The notes under the pieces: generated by a model | The model's input: only the letters and a program-made list of their open reading frames with translations | Databases searched by the model: none | What the model was told of the DNA's origin: nothing | In this document: in pieces, positions 61,851 through 64,000 of the stretch | How the letters are laid out: every line of letters begins with the position of its first letter | Numbering within the stretch: position 1 is the stretch's first letter | NCBI RefSeq assembly: GCF_040892615.1 | Contig: NZ_JBFRYC010000012.1 | Coordinates: forward strand, 1-64,000 | Source of the DNA: Thioclava arctica | Lineage (GTDB): Bacteria; Pseudomonadota; Alphaproteobacteria; Rhodobacterales; Rhodobacteraceae | Reading direction: 5' to 3' | Length of the DNA stretch: 64,000 nt | Translations under genes and position numbers: made by a program

Positions 61851-62252
61851 GTTGCAACATTGTATATGATTAAAGCGTGCTCCAAACTGGGCCTCGAAAT
61901 TTTCGCTAAATTATTGTTAATAAAAGAAAAATGAAAGTTGGCGCATATAAGGCAACACCTGCGCGAGCGATGCGCGATTGACGGTATATCGGGAATCTTC
62001 ATTCCCTTCCGCGATGAGAGCCTACACGCAAATTAGTGAAAATGGAGATCAAGAGAAGGGTCACCATGAGGGGGTCACGGCTTTCAAAATTGATCAGAAA
62101 TCCATTGGCCCCAATCGTAAACATCGCGACGCTGCACAAGAGATACGTTTGCAACTGCTGGAACGTATCGCGCACAGACAGGTCTGCCCCCTCCCCGCGT
62201 ATTATTACGTTGCGGGCAGGCGGGCAGACCAGCTAGCCGCATGCCTGCGACT
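61851..62252. other. Gene-free spacer
   Basis: About 400 bp, AT-rich near 61860-61930, then overlapping short frames without recognisable domains. No clear repeat or hairpin seen. Confidence 0.35.
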
Positions 62253-63383
62253 TTACTCAGCCGGAACGACGGCGGGTGTGGTTAACCAAGGGTGGGACGC
62301 AAAGCTGACGGCTTGTCCGGTTACGATCGATTCTTGCACCGCCTGCCCGATCGCTACGGCCGCCCAACCGTCCGCCAGACCCACTTCTGGCGCATCACGC
62401 TCACCGCGTACCAATGCCAAAAATCCTTCGTGCTGATGGAAGGTCGAGCCGTTATGATCGCCCGCTGCCAGCAACTCGGGTGGCACGGGCAGTTCGCGCT
62501 CAATCGGGCCGCTGGGATTGCGCGGCGAGATCACCAGCTTGGGCACCGGTGGTGCGCCCAGATGGTCGGGCCAGAACCGGGTCGGTCCGGGTACCAGTGC
62601 CTCGATCTTGCCCTTAGGCCCGACTGCGCAAACCTCTTCCTGATAGCGCGAGCCCTCGGCATACATGCACAGCTCCAGCATCGCGCGCGCGCCATTGGCG
62701 AACTCCAAAATCGCATAGCCCGCGTCCAGAATGTCGGGCACGCCCTCTTCGTTGATATGGTTGCGCGAGGGCGGGGCCGAGGCCATGACCCGCACCGGCT
62801 CGGACCCAATAGCCAGCCGCATCAGGTCGAAGAAATGACAGCATTTCTCAACAAAAGTGCCGCCCGTGTAGCGGTTGAAGCGATTCCAGTTGCCAACTTT
62901 GAACAAGAAGGGAAAGCGGTGCTCGCGGATGGTGAGCATGTTCAGTCCGCCAGTAGCCTCTTGCACCTGTTCTAAAAACGCGGCGATGGGGGGCATGTAG
63001 CGGTATTCCATCGCAACCCATACCGGCGCGGGGTAGCTGTCGTGGAACGCCATCAGGCGCGCAGTTTGATCGGGAGCCGTGAAAAGCGGCTTTTCCACCA
63101 GTACCGGCAGGGGCCGCGTCGTGGCGATCTCTTCGAGCTGCTCGAGATGGCGGAAATTCGGGCTGGTGATCACCAAACAATCGAGCGCCTCATGGGCCAG
63201 CGCCTCGGCGATCGAGCCCACCAGCTTGGCCGTGGGCGCAAAGTGCAGCGCTTGCGCGGCCATCTCGGCATCGGGCTCAAAAATCACCGTCACCTCTGCC
63301 CCGTCGAGCAGCGCGATGTTGCGCAGATGCTCCTGCCCCATCATCCCGCAACCGATCATCCCGTAGCGTATCTTTTCGCTCAT
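62253..63383 (-). CDS. Gfo/Idh/MocA-family oxidoreductase
   Basis: About 376 residues from the ATG at 63383 (MSEKIRYGMIGCGMMGQEHLRNIALLDG), preceded by AGGAGGACAAACCCT, an excellent RBS. The upstream in-frame extension (62253-63452) is rejected for this reason. The N-terminal Rossmann domain (GCGMMG, VTVIFEPD) is followed by EKPLF (about 117-121) with the conserved Lys and a typical MEYRYMPP substrate domain. Oxidises a sugar, inositol or sugar acid, substrate unknown. It is followed upstream by a GntR regulator that probably controls it. Confidence 0.9.
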   Translation of the reverse strand: MSEKIRYGMIGCGMMGQEHLRNIALLDGAEVTVIFEPDAEMAAQALHFAPTAKLVGSIAEALAHEALDCLVITSPNFRHLEQLEEIATTRPLPVLVEKPLFTAPDQTARLMAFHDSYPAPVWVAMEYRYMPPIAAFLEQVQEATGGLNMLTIREHRFPFLFKVGNWNRFNRYTGGTFVEKCCHFFDLMRLAIGSEPVRVMASAPPSRNHINEEGVPDILDAGYAILEFANGARAMLELCMYAEGSRYQEEVCAVGPKGKIEALVPGPTRFWPDHLGAPPVPKLVISPRNPSGPIERELPVPPELLAAGDHNGSTFHQHEGFLALVRGERDAPEVGLADGWAAVAIGQAVQESIVTGQAVSFASHPWLTTPAVVPAE

Positions 63384-63406
63384 AGGGTTTGTCCTCCTCT
63401 TTCGTC

Positions 63407-64000
63407 TCATCTCATGCGTTGAACGTAATGCGCGCGGCTGGTGTCGAACCAAGTGCGCGAAAATTCGATCGAATCTGCCGTATCAGCCCAGCTTAAGCGC
63501 TCGATATAACCAGCGGTGTCGCCGGGTTTGCAGGCAAGCGCGGGTGGGCCCCAGTCGGGCAGCGGAGCAAAGCTCACCCGGTCCTCGGCACGGGTGATCC
63601 AGAAATTGAGCGCGCGCTTGTAGTATTCATAAAGCGAATCCTCGAGGCCATCTGCAGCAACCTCGCCCATCGATCCATCAAGCCAGATCTCTTCCAGCGC
63701 GATCGGCGTCTCATCCAGCAGGCGCAAGCGGCGGATGCGGCTGGCGCGCGGCGCGGTGCCGAATGCGGGGAGATCATCGGGCTTGTCGAGCACATCGATC
63801 GACAGGACGCGCGCATTGGGAAACCCACCACCTTCCAGCAGCTCGATGCGGAACATCGAATAGAAATGGCTTCGCAGGTTTTGCGTGCGGATGTAGTTCC
63901 CCGAGCCCTGTACCCGCTCAAGCAAGCCCTTCTCTTCAAGATCTTCGAGCGCGCGGCGCAAGGTGCCCACCGCGATTCCGATATCGGCGGCCATGACGCG
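63407..64000 (-). CDS. GntR-family transcriptional regulator (HutC/UTRA type), partial
   Basis: The frame is open to the window end, so the N-terminal start is missing. The visible part has the end of a winged helix (IGIAVGTLRRALEDLEEKGLLERVQGSGNYIRT) and a UTRA ligand domain (RIRRLRLLDETPIALEEIWLDG and so on to YVQRMR). It reads toward the Gfo/Idh/MocA oxidoreductase with a 23-bp gap and probably regulates that operon. Confidence 0.85.
   Translation of the reverse strand, partial: RVMAADIGIAVGTLRRALEDLEEKGLLERVQGSGNYIRTQNLRSHFYSMFRIELLEGGGFPNARVLSIDVLDKPDDLPAFGTAPRASRIRRLRLLDETPIALEEIWLDGSMGEVAADGLEDSLYEYYKRALNFWITRAEDRVSFAPLPDWGPPALACKPGDTAGYIERLSWADTADSIEFSRTWFDTSRAHYVQRMR

Noticed and set aside
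1..64000. CRISPR arrays, rRNA or tRNA genes
   Set aside because: No array of regularly spaced repeats was seen and no tRNA or rRNA signature was recognised by eye; a dedicated scan (tRNAscan-SE, CRISPR finder) would be decisive.

Overview
The window looks like part of a large repABC-type plasmid or chromid from an alphaproteobacterium, most likely a Rhodobacteraceae (Roseobacter-group) member. The evidence is a complete repABC replicon at about 12.0-15.6 kb, a 14-bp perfect palindrome occurring at both ends of repC, a high-GC codon style, TTT (tripartite tricarboxylate) and polar amino-acid type transporters tied to sugar-acid catabolism, and many degraded IS6 copies. I recognised no rRNA, tRNA or CRISPR array.

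Layout. 0-9.4 kb: a catabolic block with a class III aminotransferase, HAD hydrolase and IclR regulator facing a tctCBA transporter, an aldehyde dehydrogenase and a Tm-1-like (UPF0261) ATP-binding protein; it ends in an aminotransferase remnant. 9.4-11.7 kb: an IS6 graveyard holding a damaged PrlF-like antitoxin, a small unknown protein and an ABC ATPase stub. 12.0-20.1 kb: the plasmid backbone, with repABC, parDE, a tyrosine recombinase facing ccdAB (ccdB has an in-frame stop), a DUF1403 protein and a plasmid ScpB. 20.4-36.1 kb: a defence-like island containing an OLD-family ATPase/TOPRIM nuclease plus UvrD-like helicase (Gabija-like), an XRE-ImmA/IrrE protease with a Beta-family partner behind a long palindromic operator, HipBA, an IS481 element, an SbcD/SbcC-like pair and a convergent protein with a possible PD-(D/E)xK motif. 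36.2-37.4 kb: an IS6 copy interrupting a small gene.

37.4-44.2 kb: a LacI-regulated sugar-acid-type operon (two permeases, binding protein, ATPase, D-2-hydroxyacid dehydrogenase, PfkB kinase, 2-keto-pentenoate-hydratase-like protein, LacI), headed by two adjoining LacI-type palindromes. 44.4-57.3 kb: accessory genes including a Fic remnant, a PemK/MazF-like protein, an orphan adenine methyltransferase-like protein, an operon of an Xis-like tandem winged-helix protein plus two different tyrosine recombinases, and a primase-polymerase-like replication protein; the 3' end of the latter is repeated 3 kb away. This is the best candidate here for an undescribed mobile element. 57.8-59.2 kb: 6-phosphogluconate dehydrogenase. 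59.6-61.9 kb: an IS6 stub, an Eco29kI-like restriction enzyme stub and an ISNCY-type element. 62.2-64 kb: a Gfo/Idh/MocA oxidoreductase and the start of a GntR regulator running off the window.

Taken together, the replicon, at least five toxin-antitoxin style modules (several decayed) and a defence island maintain the molecule, and the two catabolic operons are the cargo likely to benefit the host. All functions are inferred from sequence motifs and family knowledge; no database search was run.
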